Assembly: GCF_002002905.1 (NCBI RefSeq)
Contig: NZ_CP019509.1
Coordinates: forward strand, 2,390,501-2,454,500
Source of the DNA: Aquaspirillum sp. LM1
GTDB lineage: Bacteria; Pseudomonadota; Gammaproteobacteria; Burkholderiales; Aquaspirillaceae
Reading direction: 5' to 3'
Length of the DNA: 64,000 nucleotides
Shown here piece by piece: positions 1 through 9,673 of this stretch (the first letter of the stretch is position 1; each line of letters starts with the position of its first letter). A program made the translations under genes and the position numbers. Below the pieces are notes generated by a model. The model was given only the letters and a program-made list of their open reading frames with translations. It did not search any database and was not told the DNA's origin.

Positions 1-890
1 GACAGACCCCAGACATAAGCGGTCAGCAGATGCACCTTGCCGTCGCCCAGGAAGTCTTTCCATGCCGGCATCTGGTTGGCGCGACCATTGGTGATGGTTT
101 CAATAATGGTCTTTTCGGTGCCGCCATACAGCCAGATGTTGTCGGTCAGGTTAGGAGCGCCAATGCCCTGGTTGCCCTTGCCATCCGGGCCGTGACATGC
201 GGCGCATACAGCAAAGTCGCCCTTGCCGCGTGCAGCGCGGTCGGCATCATGCTTCTTGCCAGACAGCGACATCACGTAGTTGGCCAGATCCTTGACCTTT
301 TCTTCGCCCAGCGCAGCGCCAAACGGCGGCATCTGGCCCTGGCGACCGGCTTCCAGCGTCTGGTGAATGGCTTCCGGGCTACCGCCATACAGCCAGTCGT
401 TGTCGGTCAGGTTGGGGAAACCCTTGGCACCACGGGCATCAGAACCATGGCACTGGATGCAGTAGGTCTGATACAGGCGCTGACCCATTTCACGGGCTTC
501 CTTGTCACCGGCCACCGTCTTGATGTCCTGCTTCAGGTACTTGTCGTACAGCGGCTGGTACTTGGCTTCTGCCTGAGCACGTTCTTCCTTGAACTGGCCT
601 ACCGAGGTCCAGCCGCGCAGGCCAGCCCACTTGCCCAGGCCCGGATACAGGGCCAGGTAGCCAATGCTGAAGAAGATGGTCAGGTAGAACATGCCCATCC
701 ACCAGCGCGGCAGCGGGTTGCTGTACTCCTGCAGGTCGCCATCCCACACGTGAGCCATGGTCTGGACTTGCTCACCCTTTTTCAGTGTGGTCTTGGACTG
801 GGTGAACAACAGCAAGGTCACGCCCAGGATGCCAATAATGACAACTGCGGTGATCCAGATACTCCAGAAATCACTAACAAAATCACTCAT
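1..890 (-). CDS. ccoP: cbb3-type cytochrome c oxidase subunit III CcoP (3' part missing)
   Basis: Di-haem cytochrome c subunit of the high-affinity cbb3 terminal oxidase; it passes electrons from periplasmic cytochrome c to CcoO/CcoN. The ATG at 890 follows a GGAG ribosome site at 7-nt spacing. The frame stays open to base 1, so 296 residues are visible and the C-terminus lies outside the window. Two membrane segments (about residues 11-30 and 66-84) precede two cytochrome c folds with haem motifs CIQCH (C144, C147, H148) and CAACH (C229, C232, H233). The start overlaps the ccoQ stop by 4 nt (ATGA), so the two are translationally coupled. Last visible gene of ccoNOQP. Confidence 0.97.
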   Translation of the reverse strand, partial: MSDFVSDFWSIWITAVVIIGILGVTLLLFTQSKTTLKKGEQVQTMAHVWDGDLQEYSNPLPRWWMGMFYLTIFFSIGYLALYPGLGKWAGLRGWTSVGQFKEERAQAEAKYQPLYDKYLKQDIKTVAGDKEAREMGQRLYQTYCIQCHGSDARGAKGFPNLTDNDWLYGGSPEAIHQTLEAGRQGQMPPFGAALGEEKVKDLANYVMSLSGKKHDADRAARGKGDFAVCAACHGPDGKGNQGIGAPNLTDNIWLYGGTEKTIIETITNGRANQMPAWKDFLGDGKVHLLTAYVWGL

Positions 891-1090
891 TTTTTTGCTC
901 CGTCGGAAGCCGGCGGCGAGCGTGTGCCGCCAGCTTGCAGTGAATCATCACCGTCATCCATAAAGGGCACATTGGCCGCTTCATCGAACTGTTTCTTGCT
1001 GCTTTTGCTGTATGCCCAGAAGGCAATCAGCAAAAAGCAGACAAACGACAGCACGGTAAAGATGATTCGAATCAGATTGATGCCGTCCAT
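887..1090 (-). CDS. ccoQ: cbb3-type cytochrome oxidase small subunit CcoQ
   Basis: 67-residue CcoQ/FixQ subunit, which stabilises the cbb3 complex. A single N-terminal membrane helix (about residues 8-27) is followed by a short polar cytoplasmic tail, as in the family. It lies 10 nt after ccoO and overlaps ccoP by 4 nt, giving the standard order N-O-Q-P. Identification rests mainly on size, topology and position, because the family has little sequence conservation. Confidence 0.92.
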   Translation of the reverse strand: MDGINLIRIIFTVLSFVCFLLIAFWAYSKSSKKQFDEAANVPFMDDGDDSLQAGGTRSPPASDGAKK

Positions 1091-1100
1091 GGGCCGGGAA

Positions 1101-1715
1101 TCAACGCACGTTCTTCAGCGCCAGACCCAGGCCTTGCAGGTAGGCAATCATCGCGTCCATCTCCGACTTGCCTTCCACCATGGCCTTGCCTTCAGCAATT
1201 TCCTGGTCGGTATACGGCACACCCACCTTGCGCAGCGCCGTCATCTTGGCAGCCACACCATCAGCGTCGGCCAGATTTTTGGACAGCCACGGGAAAGCCG
1301 GCATATTGGATTCCGGCACCACATCACGCGGGTTAACCAGGTGGACACGGTGCCATTCGTCGGAATAGCGGCCGCCTACACGCGCCAGGTCCGGACCGGT
1401 ACGCTTGGAGCCCCACTGGAACGGGTGGTCATACACCGACTCACCTGCCACCGAGTAGTGACCATAGCGCTCGGTCTCGGAGCGGAACGGACGGATCATC
1501 TGCGAGTGGCAGTTGTAGCAGCCTTCGCGGATGTAAATGTCACGACCGGTCAGTTGCAGGGCGTTGTACGGCTTCACGCCTGCCACTGGTTCGGTGGTGG
1601 ATTTCTGGAACATCAGTGGCAGAATTTCAACCAGCATGGCCACACTGATGGTCAGGAGGGTAAACACGATCAGGTAGCCGACGTGTTCTTCAATCAGTTT
1701 CTGGATCTTTTCCAT
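1101..1715 (-). CDS. ccoO: cbb3-type cytochrome c oxidase subunit II CcoO
   Basis: Mono-haem cytochrome c subunit of cbb3 oxidase, 204 residues. An N-terminal membrane anchor (about residues 13-35) leads into a periplasmic haem domain with the motif CYNCH at C66-C69-H70, followed by the conserved SQMIRPF stretch typical of CcoO. The C-terminal region carries methionines in the expected axial-ligand area (NMPAFPW). It sits 21 nt downstream of ccoN and 10 nt upstream of ccoQ. Full length for the family. Confidence 0.97.
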   Translation of the reverse strand: MEKIQKLIEEHVGYLIVFTLLTISVAMLVEILPLMFQKSTTEPVAGVKPYNALQLTGRDIYIREGCYNCHSQMIRPFRSETERYGHYSVAGESVYDHPFQWGSKRTGPDLARVGGRYSDEWHRVHLVNPRDVVPESNMPAFPWLSKNLADADGVAAKMTALRKVGVPYTDQEIAEGKAMVEGKSEMDAMIAYLQGLGLALKNVR

Positions 1716-1736
1716 GTTCGCTTTCCTTCGTCCGAC

Positions 1737-3161
1737 TTAGTGGGCGTGGGCCACAACAGCCGGAATCTCGGCGTTGACGGCACGACCCACAGCAATAGTG
1801 CGGAACATGTTGTAAGCCATCAGCAGCATGCCGCTCAGGTAGAACACACCACCCAGCAGACGCACAAAGTGGTACGGATAGGTTGCCTTGACCACTTCAG
1901 CAAACGAGTAGGTCAGGGTGCCGTCCACGTTCAGGGCGCGCCACATCAGGCCTTGCATCACACCGGAAATCCACAGGGCGGCGATGTACAGCACCACACC
2001 CACGGTAGCCAGCCAGAAGTGTGCTTCCACCAGCTTCATGCTGTGCATTTGCTCGCGGCCAAACAGGCGCGGCAGCAGATAGTAGATGGAGCCGATGGAG
2101 ATGAAGCCCACCCAGCCCAGTGCGCCGGAGTGCACATGGCCGACGGTCCAGTCGGTGTAATGCGACAGGGCGTTCACGGTCTTGATGGCCATCATCGGGC
2201 CTTCAAAGGTGGACATGCCGTAGAAGGACAGCGACACCACCAGGAACTTCAGGATCGGGTCAGTGCGCAGTTTGTGCCATGCGCCCGACAGGGTCATGAT
2301 GCCGTTGATCATGCCACCCCAGCTCGGTGCCAGCAGAATCAGCGAGAACACCATGCCCAGCGACTGGGTCCAGTCCGGCAGGGCGGTGTAGTGCAGATGG
2401 TGAGGACCTGCCCACATGTAGGTGAAGATCAGCGCCCAGAAGTGCACCACCGACAGACGATAGGAGAACACCGGACGGCCAGCTTGCTTGGGCACAAAGT
2501 AGTACATCATGCCCAGGAAGGCGGCGGTCAGGAAGAAGCCCACGGCGTTATGGCCGTACCACCATTGCACCATGGCATCCACGGCACCGGCGTAAACCGA
2601 GTAGGACTTGGTCAGGGTGACCGGAATTTCCAGGCTGTTGATGATGTGCAGCAGGGCCACGGCCAGGATGAACGCGCCGTAGAACCAGTTGGCCACGTAG
2701 ATGTGCGACACCTTGCGCACTGCCAGGGTGCCAAAGAACACAATCGCGTAAGCCACCCAGATCACGGTGATCAAGAGGTCAATCGGCCATTCCAGCTCGG
2801 CGTATTCCTTGCCGGAGGTAAAGCCCAGCGGCAGGGTGATGGCGGCGAGCACGATGACCAACTGCCAGCCCCAGAAGGTGAAGGTTGCCAGTTTTTCGGC
2901 AAACAGGCGCACGTGACAGGTGCGCTGAACAACATAGTACGAGGTGGCAAACAATGCACAACCGCCAAAGGCGAAAATCACGGCATTGGTATGCAGCGGA
3001 CGCAGACGACCAAAGTGCAGCCACGGACCAAAGTTCAGGTCTGGCCACACCAGCTGCGCGGCGATAATCACGCCCACCAGCATGCCGACGATGCCCCAGA
3101 TCACGGTCATCACGGCAAACTGGCGCACCACCTTATAGTTATAAGTGGATTGCGTTTCCAT
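1737..3161 (-). CDS. ccoN: cbb3-type cytochrome c oxidase subunit I CcoN
   Basis: Catalytic haem-copper subunit of cbb3 oxidase: it reduces O2 at a haem b3/CuB centre and pumps protons. 474 residues with about 12 membrane helices. Histidine-bearing helices typical of subunit I are visible, including [11 protein letters not shown] (CuB region) and the [12 protein letters not shown] stretch. The ATG at 3161 is chosen because a GGAGA site lies 7-8 nt upstream and the protein then begins like other CcoN proteins (METQ...); an in-frame extension to 3230 has no ribosome site. First gene of ccoNOQP, with a leader of about 270 nt from the FNR-type promoter. Confidence 0.97.
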   Translation of the reverse strand: METQSTYNYKVVRQFAVMTVIWGIVGMLVGVIIAAQLVWPDLNFGPWLHFGRLRPLHTNAVIFAFGGCALFATSYYVVQRTCHVRLFAEKLATFTFWGWQLVIVLAAITLPLGFTSGKEYAELEWPIDLLITVIWVAYAIVFFGTLAVRKVSHIYVANWFYGAFILAVALLHIINSLEIPVTLTKSYSVYAGAVDAMVQWWYGHNAVGFFLTAAFLGMMYYFVPKQAGRPVFSYRLSVVHFWALIFTYMWAGPHHLHYTALPDWTQSLGMVFSLILLAPSWGGMINGIMTLSGAWHKLRTDPILKFLVVSLSFYGMSTFEGPMMAIKTVNALSHYTDWTVGHVHSGALGWVGFISIGSIYYLLPRLFGREQMHSMKLVEAHFWLATVGVVLYIAALWISGVMQGLMWRALNVDGTLTYSFAEVVKATYPYHFVRLLGGVFYLSGMLLMAYNMFRTIAVGRAVNAEIPAVVAHAH

Positions 3162-3431
3162 TAAGGTTTCTCCAAGGTTGCTAACACAAGAATCAAAAAC
3201 CGTCGCGCGGGCCTCTGGAAACGCCTTCATATGCCCCCATATGAAATACGCGCTTCCACCGCTATCGGGTCGAGGACGCCCGTTGCCGCCGTGCTGGCCA
3301 GCCTACGGGACAGACTACTGTCACATCCCCGCTTTGAATTGACCCATTTTACATCGAAGGGGCCTTCCAAGCCACACGGATACAACGGTATCTCGACAAC
3401 GACCCTTGCCAGACGCAAGACTCAATTCCAG

Positions 3432-3479
3432 CCCGGTCATTATATTGTCATGACCTGGCAAGATGTTGACGTAGGTCAA
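3432..3479 (-). promoter_or_regulatory. FNR/Anr-dependent class II promoter for ccoNOQP
   Basis: The FNR-family half-sites TTGAC and GTCAA flank a 4-nt spacer at 3466-3479. On the minus strand a perfect TATAAT lies at 3444-3439. This places the box centre about 40.5 nt upstream of the predicted start near 3432, the classic class II activator geometry. Oxygen-responsive control of cbb3 oxidases by FNR/Anr/FixK is well established; its operation here is inferred. The rest of 3162-3678 shows no convincing gene. Confidence 0.8.
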
Positions 3480-3678
3480 CCGAACCCCACCCAAAGCATG
3501 AGTGCCCCCGTATTTTTACCTAGACACTTCAGGCCATCTGGCCGTCAGTTCTGTGCGCCCAGCCCGGCTGGCCAGCCGGCAATGAACTTTTGCCCAGACC
3601 TGGCCTCAATCAGGCATACCCATCTTCGCCGCCATCCGGCACACTGTCTGTTCGACTTTTTGCCCATACGCCACCGCC

Positions 3679-5448
3679 ATGATCCATGCCATTCATTACC
3701 GCCTGACCCTGGCCGACCCGGCTGCCCATTATTTTGATGTCAGCCTGACGGTTGATGCCCCTGGGCCGGCAGCGCTGACCCTGCGTTTGCCGTGCTGGAT
3801 TCCTGGCAGCTATCTGATTCGCGAGTTTGCCCGACATATTGTCAGCCTGCGTGCCGAGGCCGACGGTCAGCCGCTGGCCATCGATAAACAAGACAAACAC
3901 AGCTGGCGCGTTGAGCCTGGCGCTGCCCGCCAGTTGTGCGTGCACTACCGGGTGTATGCATTTGATTTATCGGTGCGCGGGGCGTATCTGGATCTGGAGC
4001 GCGGCTTTTTTAATGGCAGCAGCGTGTTTCTGGAAGTGGCCGAACGCACCGACCAATCGGTCAGCGTGGAAGTGGTGGCCCCCAGCCATCCGGCGTGCGC
4101 CGACTGGACACTGGTCAGCAGCCTGCCGCGCGCGGGCAAGCGGGGCCGCCACGGCTTTGGCCGCTTTTGCGCCGACAATTACGCCGAATTGATCGACCAC
4201 CCAGTAGAAATGGCCCGCGTGGATTTCGTCCGCTTTACTGCTGCGGGCGTGCCACATGAAATTGCCGTCAGCGGCCAGCATCGCGGCGACCTGAAACGGC
4301 TGGCGCGTGACGTCAAGGCAGTGTGTGAATGGCAGATCCGCCTGTTTGGCACGCCCGCGCCGTTCAGCCGCTATGTGTTTTTGCTGTATGTCGGCCAGGA
4401 TATTTACGGCGGGCTGGAGCATCGTGCCTCCACTGCGCTGATGGCCGACCGCCAGGCGCTGCCGGCCCCTGGCCAGCCAACGCTGGACAAAGCCTACCAG
4501 GACTTGCTTGGCCTGTTCAGCCATGAGTATTTCCACAGCTGGAACGTTAAGCGCATTGCCCCGGTGGCGTTTACCCCACACCAGCTGTATCAGGAAAACT
4601 ACACCCGCCTGCTGTGGGCATTTGAAGGTGTCACCTCGTATTACGACGATCTGGCGCTGGTCCGCGCTGGCGTGCTGTCTGCCGAACAGTACCTGAAACG
4701 CCTGTCCGATACGCTGACTGCCGTTCAGCGTGCCCCTGGCCATCGCCTGCAAACCCTGGAAGACGCCAGCTTCGATGCCTGGGTGAAATACTATCGCCAG
4801 GATGAAAACAGCCCCAATAGTCTGGTCAGCTACTACACCAAGGGTGCGCTGGTCGCACTGTGTCTGGATCTGCTGATCCGCCGCGATACCGCAGGGCAGC
4901 GCTCGCTGGACGATGTGATGCGCGCACTGTGGCAGCGCTGGCTGGCCGATGGCCAGGGGGTCAGCGAAACCGGCTGGGAAGCGCTGGCCATGGAGGTCAG
5001 CGGGCTGGACCTGCGCGACTTTTTCCAGCGCGCGCTGCGCAGCACCGATGCACTGCCGCTGACCGAACTGCTGGCCAGTGTCGGCGTGACCCTCAGCCAT
5101 ACCGTGCGCGACAGCGACGACACCAGCCGCCCGGTGCCGCCGACGCTGGGGGTGAAAACCGAACGCGACCCACTGGGCTGGAAAATCAAGTGCGCCTATC
5201 AGGATGGCCCGGCGCAGCAGGCCGGCCTGTCCGGCGGGGATGTGCTGCTGGCGCTGGATGGCCTGCGTATTCACGACCTCGACGCCGTGCTGGCGCGCTA
5301 TCAGCCCGGCGACAGCGTCACCGTGCATGCTTTTCGCCGCGAGCGGCTGCTCACGGTCACCCTGACCTTGCAAGCCAGCCCAGCCGACCACTGCGCGCTG
5401 GCATTCAACCCGGACGAAGTGACACGCTGGCTGGCACCCGGACGCTAA
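3679..5448 (+). CDS. M61 family glycyl aminopeptidase-like metalloprotease with PDZ domain
   Basis: 589-residue zinc aminopeptidase of MEROPS family M61. An N-terminal beta-rich domain (about 1-170) precedes a thermolysin-like domain with the zinc motif HEYFH (H282, E283, H286) followed by SWNVKRI, and a downstream WAFEGVTSYY segment that supplies the third ligand region. A C-terminal PDZ domain lies at about 490-570 (GPAQQAGLSGGD). No signal peptide is visible, so it is probably cytoplasmic. Known members prefer N-terminal Gly or Ala; the substrate here is unknown. It stands alone, upstream of pepN on the same strand but separated by a hairpin and a promoter. Confidence 0.9.
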   Translation: MIHAIHYRLTLADPAAHYFDVSLTVDAPGPAALTLRLPCWIPGSYLIREFARHIVSLRAEADGQPLAIDKQDKHSWRVEPGAARQLCVHYRVYAFDLSVRGAYLDLERGFFNGSSVFLEVAERTDQSVSVEVVAPSHPACADWTLVSSLPRAGKRGRHGFGRFCADNYAELIDHPVEMARVDFVRFTAAGVPHEIAVSGQHRGDLKRLARDVKAVCEWQIRLFGTPAPFSRYVFLLYVGQDIYGGLEHRASTALMADRQALPAPGQPTLDKAYQDLLGLFSHEYFHSWNVKRIAPVAFTPHQLYQENYTRLLWAFEGVTSYYDDLALVRAGVLSAEQYLKRLSDTLTAVQRAPGHRLQTLEDASFDAWVKYYRQDENSPNSLVSYYTKGALVALCLDLLIRRDTAGQRSLDDVMRALWQRWLADGQGVSETGWEALAMEVSGLDLRDFFQRALRSTDALPLTELLASVGVTLSHTVRDSDDTSRPVPPTLGVKTERDPLGWKIKCAYQDGPAQQAGLSGGDVLLALDGLRIHDLDAVLARYQPGDSVTVHAFRRERLLTVTLTLQASPADHCALAFNPDEVTRWLAPGR

Positions 5449-5462
5449 ACGCAGCCCCCACC

Positions 5463-5490
5463 GCCCTGGCGGCCTTCAGGCGGCCAGGGC
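5463..5490 (+). terminator. Strong GC-rich hairpin after the M61 gene
   Basis: A 12-bp inverted repeat with one G-G mismatch (5463-5474 with 5479-5490) and a TTCA loop begins 14 nt after the M61 stop. No T-run follows, so it may be a transcript-end stabiliser or a weak terminator. Confidence 0.5.
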
Positions 5491-5506
5491 ATATAACACA
5501 ATGCCC

Positions 5507-5535
5507 TTCGAGAGTGTTAGCCAAGCGGGTATAAT
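5507..5535 (+). promoter_or_regulatory. Putative sigma-70 promoter of pepN
   Basis: A perfect TATAAT at 5530-5535 with a weak -35 (TTCGAG, 5507-5512) at 17-nt spacing, about 60 nt upstream of the chosen pepN start. Confidence 0.55.
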
Positions 5536-5593
5536 CCCGGCATCTTTGCTGACTCCTCCTCAAGCGCGCCTGAACGCGCTGGATCGCCCGACC

Positions 5594-8227
5594 ATGTCCG
5601 AACACGCCCCCGTTGCCAAATACCTCCGTGACTACTGCCCCGCTGCCTTTCTGATCGACCGGGTGGATCTGGAGTTCGATATCCACGACAGCCACACCAG
5701 CGTGCGTTCACGCATGGTGGTCAAGCGTCATCCGCAAGCGGTCACGTCTGACAGCACGCTGTGCCTGCACGGCAGCGCCGAACTGGTGTCGGTGGTGCTG
5801 GATGGCGAAAAGCTGCCGCCATCGGCATGGACGCTGGCCGATGAACAGCTGTGTCTGGCCAATGTGCCGGAAAGCTTTATCCTGGATATCGAAACCCGGC
5901 TGGACCCGGCCAGCAACACCTCGCTGATGGGGCTGTACGCGTCCAATGGCAATCTGTACACCCAGTGCGAGCCAGAAGGCTTTCGCAAGATCACCTATTA
6001 CCTTGACCGCCCGGATGTGATGGCCAAGTTTTCCACCACCCTGATTGCTGACCGCCAGCGTTTTCCGGTGCTGCTGTCCAATGGCAATAAAGTGGGTGAG
6101 GGGCTGACGGAAAACCGCAAGCGCCACTGGGTGAAATGGGTGGATCCGTACCGCAAGCCGGCGTATCTGTTTGCCGTGGTGGCGGGCAAGCTGGCGGTGC
6201 AGAAAGACCACTACACCACCTCGGGCGGACGCAAGGTCACCCTGGAAATCTACGTCGCCCCAACCGACCTGGACAAGACCGCCCACGCGATGAGCTCGCT
6301 GAAAAAGTCGATGAAGTGGGACGAAGACGTGTTTGGCCTGGAGTACGACCTGGACACCTATATGATTGTGGCCGTGGGCGACTTCAATATGGGTGCGATG
6401 GAAAACAAGGGTCTGAACGTCTTTAACACCAAGTTTGTGCTGGCCAGCCGCGACACCGCCACCGACTTCGACTTTGAAGGCGTGGAAGCGGTGATTGCCC
6501 ATGAATATTTCCATAACTGGACCGGCAATCGGGTGACCTGCCGCGACTGGTTCCAGCTCAGCCTGAAAGAAGGGCTGACCGTGTTCCGCGACCAGGAATT
6601 CTCCGCCGACATGCAAAGCCGGGCGGTCAAGCGCATTGAAGACGTCAAGGGCCTGCGCGCCTTGCAGTTTCCTGAAGATGCCGGCCCCACCGCCCATCCG
6701 GTGCGCCCCGAGTCGTATATCGAAATGAACAATTTCTACACCATGACGGTGTACGAAAAAGGTGCCGAAGTGGTGCGCATGATCCACACCCTGGTGGGGG
6801 CTGCCGGGTTCCGCAAGGGCATGGATCTCTACTTCCGCCGTCACGACGGCCAGGCCGTGACCTGCGATGACTTTGTTGCCGCCATGGCAGACGCCAACCA
6901 GATCGACCTCACCCAGTTCAAGCGCTGGTACAGCCAGGCCGGCACGCCGGTGCTGGACGTCAGCCTGGACTGGTTTGCCGAAGGCCACACCGCCTCGCTG
7001 ACCGTGCGGCAAACCTGCCCGGATACCCCAGGGCAAACCGACAAGCTGCCGCAGCACATCCCGCTGGCACTGGGTTTTCTGGCGGCAGACGGCCTGGAAA
7101 TGCCAGTCACCCTGGCCAGCGACAGCGCCACCGGCCCGCTGACCCGGGTGCTGTCGGTCACCGAAGCGGTGCAGACCTTCACCTTTGTCGATCTGGCGGA
7201 AAAACCGCTGCCGTCGCTGCTACGGGGATTTTCTGCCCCGGTGCGGCTGAATTACGCCTACACCGACGCCGAACTGGCGTTTTTATGCGCGCACGACAGC
7301 GATGCATTCAGCCGCTGGGAAGCCGGCCAGACCCTGGCCAGCCGCGAGCTGCTGCGCCTGTATCGCGGCGAAGGCGAGCCAGCGCTGTCGGCCTGCCTGG
7401 TGGAGGCGCTGGCCAAAGTGCTGGACGGCGCTGACGCCGATCCGGCGTTTGCCGCCCTGGCGCTGACCCTGCCGCTGGAAGCCGAACTGCTGGAATTGCT
7501 CGACCAGGCCGACCCGGTGCGCCTGTGCCAGGTGCGCGAACAGGCCCGCCTCCAGCTGGCCCAGGCGCTGGCTGACGCCTGGCAAACCAGCTGGCAGCGC
7601 TACAGTGGCCGGCCATTCCGTCATGAAGACGCCGGCCAGCGGGCGCTGAAAAACCTGGCATTGTCTTATCTGGCGCTGCTGCCCGCCGGCGCAGCGGGAG
7701 CCCTGGCCAGCCAGCAATACCAGCAGGCGGACAATATGACCGACCGCATGGGCGCGCTGACGGCGCTGGCAGACACCCACAGCCACACCCGCGACACCCT
7801 GTTTGCCGACTTTGCCCAGCGCTTTGCCGACAATGCCCTGGTGATGGACAAATGGTTTGCCCTGCAAGCCGGCAGCCGTCGCGCCGATGTGCTGGACACG
7901 GTCAAATCGCTGATGGAACACCCGGCGTTTGCGCTGACCAATCCGAACAAGGTTCGCGCGCTGATTGGCGCTTTTGGCCGCAATCTGCCCGCTTTCCATG
8001 CGGCAGATGGCAGTGGCTACCGGCTGATGGCCGACCAGGTGCTGGCGATTGACGCCATCAACCCGCAAGTGGCTTCGCGGCTGGTCGCAGTGTTCAACCG
8101 CCGCACCCGCATCGAGCCGGCCCGCGCCGCGCTGATGCATGCCGAGCTTACCCGCGTGCTGGCGCAAGACGGGCTGTCGCGCGATGTGTACGAGATTGTG
8201 TCGAAAAACCTGCAGCAGGCAGCATAA
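5594..8227 (+). CDS. pepN: Aminopeptidase N
   Basis: 877-residue M1 zinc aminopeptidase, close to the usual length (about 870) of proteobacterial PepN; it removes N-terminal residues from peptides in cytoplasmic protein turnover. The exopeptidase motif GAMEN begins at residue 267 and the zinc motif HEYFH lies at H303-E304-H307, followed by NWTGNRV and the third ligand region. The ATG at 5594 (MSEHAPVAKYLRDY) is chosen over an in-frame extension to 5501 because the extension overlaps the predicted promoter and the protein then starts like other PepN proteins. Monocistronic; a perfect hairpin follows. Confidence 0.97.
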   Translation: MSEHAPVAKYLRDYCPAAFLIDRVDLEFDIHDSHTSVRSRMVVKRHPQAVTSDSTLCLHGSAELVSVVLDGEKLPPSAWTLADEQLCLANVPESFILDIETRLDPASNTSLMGLYASNGNLYTQCEPEGFRKITYYLDRPDVMAKFSTTLIADRQRFPVLLSNGNKVGEGLTENRKRHWVKWVDPYRKPAYLFAVVAGKLAVQKDHYTTSGGRKVTLEIYVAPTDLDKTAHAMSSLKKSMKWDEDVFGLEYDLDTYMIVAVGDFNMGAMENKGLNVFNTKFVLASRDTATDFDFEGVEAVIAHEYFHNWTGNRVTCRDWFQLSLKEGLTVFRDQEFSADMQSRAVKRIEDVKGLRALQFPEDAGPTAHPVRPESYIEMNNFYTMTVYEKGAEVVRMIHTLVGAAGFRKGMDLYFRRHDGQAVTCDDFVAAMADANQIDLTQFKRWYSQAGTPVLDVSLDWFAEGHTASLTVRQTCPDTPGQTDKLPQHIPLALGFLAADGLEMPVTLASDSATGPLTRVLSVTEAVQTFTFVDLAEKPLPSLLRGFSAPVRLNYAYTDAELAFLCAHDSDAFSRWEAGQTLASRELLRLYRGEGEPALSACLVEALAKVLDGADADPAFAALALTLPLEAELLELLDQADPVRLCQVREQARLQLAQALADAWQTSWQRYSGRPFRHEDAGQRALKNLALSYLALLPAGAAGALASQQYQQADNMTDRMGALTALADTHSHTRDTLFADFAQRFADNALVMDKWFALQAGSRRADVLDTVKSLMEHPAFALTNPNKVRALIGAFGRNLPAFHAADGSGYRLMADQVLAIDAINPQVASRLVAVFNRRTRIEPARAALMHAELTRVLAQDGLSRDVYEIVSKNLQQAA

Positions 8228-8240
8228 GCCATGCTCAGCG

Positions 8241-8280
8241 GCTCAGACGGGCGGTAGACCACCCCGCCGCCCGTCTGAGC
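8241..8280. terminator. Bidirectional hairpin between convergent pepN and MFS genes
   Basis: A perfect 14-bp inverted repeat (8241-8254 with 8267-8280) with a 12-nt loop ends one base from the MFS stop and 13 nt after the pepN stop. There is no T-run on either side. Confidence 0.6.
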
Positions 8281-8281
8281 G

Positions 8282-9478
8282 TCAGCGCAGTTGCGCGGCC
8301 TTGTCCTGCTGTTCACACTGCCACATCGCCCACAAAAACCCCATCCCGACCCCCACCATTCCCGCCGCCACCCACAGCGCGCCGCGATAGCTGCCGGTGA
8401 GTTGCGCCAGCGTGCCGGCCAGCGCCGGAGCAGCAATCTGCGCCACACCGTAGCTCAGCGTCAGCCGCGCCATGGCCTTGGCCGGGTTGGCCGGCAGGGT
8501 GCGCCCGACAATCGACAGCGCCAGGCTGACAATGCCGACAAATGTCACCCCGTACAGCAAGGCGCTAAGCAGGTTCAGCCATAAACCATCGCTGAAGGCC
8601 TGCAGGGCAATCGCCAGCGCCTGCACGGCATAGGCCAGCAAAATGGCCGGCATCTGGCCCAGTTCGCGGGTGAGCCGGTCCCAGACAAAGCACGACGGCA
8701 CCGCCGCCAGGCCAATCAGCATCCAGATGCCGCTGCCCCAGCCCGCCAGCGCCGGGTGGTTTTCCACAATCGCCACAATAAACGTTGCACTGACCACATA
8801 GCCCACGCCAGCACAAAAATAGGCCGCCATGAAGTAGCGCATCCAGCGGCTGGAGGGGGGCGTCACCGTGGGGGTGCTGCTGGTGCCCGCCAGCTGCGGC
8901 GCAGGCATCCAGCACCAGGCTGGCAGAAAAAACCCCAGCCCCAGCATGCCCAGCGCCAGCCACTGCGCCGACCAGTCCAGCCGGGGCAACATCGCCCCCA
9001 CCGCCAGCCCGGAGACCACCACGCCCAGGCCCAGCCCGGCAAAGTGCGCGCCCAGTTCGGCGCGTAACTGATGGCGAATCAGCCAGTTCAGCACCAGCCC
9101 GGATGCCAGCAGCAAGCCTGCCGTGCTGCCCAGGCCAGACAGGTAACGCAGCAACGCCCAGATGGCAAAGTGCTCGGTCAGCCCCATCGCCGGCAGGCTG
9201 ACAATGGCCAGCAGCAAGCCCCATCGATACAGCCGGTATTTCAGCGCCACGTCGCTGATTGACGCCGCCAGCAGCGCGCCAGACAAATAGCCCAGATAGT
9301 TAAACGCCGCCAGCCAGCCGCCGGCTGCGTGGCTCAGGCCGGCTTGTTCGCGCATCAGCGGCAGCAAAGGGGTATAGGCAAAACGGCCCAGGCCAACAGT
9401 CAGGATCAGCCCGCATACCCCGGCGGCAATCACCCGGCGGCGCTGGGCGGCCAGGGCAGGATCGATGGCCGGGGTCAT
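8282..9478 (-). CDS. MFS transporter, YbfB/YjiJ type
   Basis: 398-residue major facilitator protein with 12 predicted membrane helices. The first helix region (VGLGRFAYTPLLPLM) matches the YbfB/YjiJ subfamily signature, with an ADPLG-like loop after helix 2. Substrate unknown; relatives are presumed drug or metabolite exporters. The start codon overlaps the stop of a 31-codon upstream ORF (ATGA at 9475-9478) and lacks a good ribosome site of its own, suggesting coupled translation. A TetR-like operator lies in the promoter about 200 nt upstream. Confidence 0.85.
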   Translation of the reverse strand: MTPAIDPALAAQRRRVIAAGVCGLILTVGLGRFAYTPLLPLMREQAGLSHAAGGWLAAFNYLGYLSGALLAASISDVALKYRLYRWGLLLAIVSLPAMGLTEHFAIWALLRYLSGLGSTAGLLLASGLVLNWLIRHQLRAELGAHFAGLGLGVVVSGLAVGAMLPRLDWSAQWLALGMLGLGFFLPAWCWMPAPQLAGTSSTPTVTPPSSRWMRYFMAAYFCAGVGYVVSATFIVAIVENHPALAGWGSGIWMLIGLAAVPSCFVWDRLTRELGQMPAILLAYAVQALAIALQAFSDGLWLNLLSALLYGVTFVGIVSLALSIVGRTLPANPAKAMARLTLSYGVAQIAAPALAGTLAQLTGSYRGALWVAAGMVGVGMGFLWAMWQCEQQDKAAQLR

Positions 9479-9570
9479 GTGCGCACCCCCCGCGCGCTAT
9501 CCTCCCGCGTGTGCCAGTGGGCCAGCGCGTGGCCCGTTTTGTTCTGGGTCAGATCAATGCAGCACAACAT
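9475..9570 (-). CDS. 31-residue upstream ORF coupled to the MFS gene
   Basis: ATG at 9570 preceded by a strong GAGGAG site at 7-nt spacing. It encodes 31 residues starting MLCCIDLTQN and ends with a TGA that overlaps the MFS start codon by ATGA. Composition is unremarkable except for a Cys-Cys pair and three His. It could be a leader peptide or a small protein; its main visible role is to deliver ribosomes to the MFS start, which has only a weak G-rich site. Function unknown. Confidence 0.45.
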   Translation of the reverse strand: MLCCIDLTQNKTGHALAHWHTREDSARGVRT

Positions 9571-9673
9571 GGTGAGTCTCCTCGTGACAAGCGCTTGACG
9601 GATCAATGGACCGCCATCGTCGCCCTGCCTTCATCACTCGTGTGGTGGTGTGCCAGGCAGACGCATGCAAAAA

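Noticed and set aside
30-3164. Very long plus-strand open frame opposite ccoNOP
   Set aside because: Antisense shadow caused by high GC and biased codon use; the minus-strand cbb3 subunits have clear motifs and ribosome sites.
8241-8280. Inverted pair resembling Neisseria DNA uptake sequences (shared CCGTCTGA core)
   Set aside because: The flanking bases differ from known DUS dialects and no further copies were noticed in 64 kb, so it is treated as a plain hairpin.
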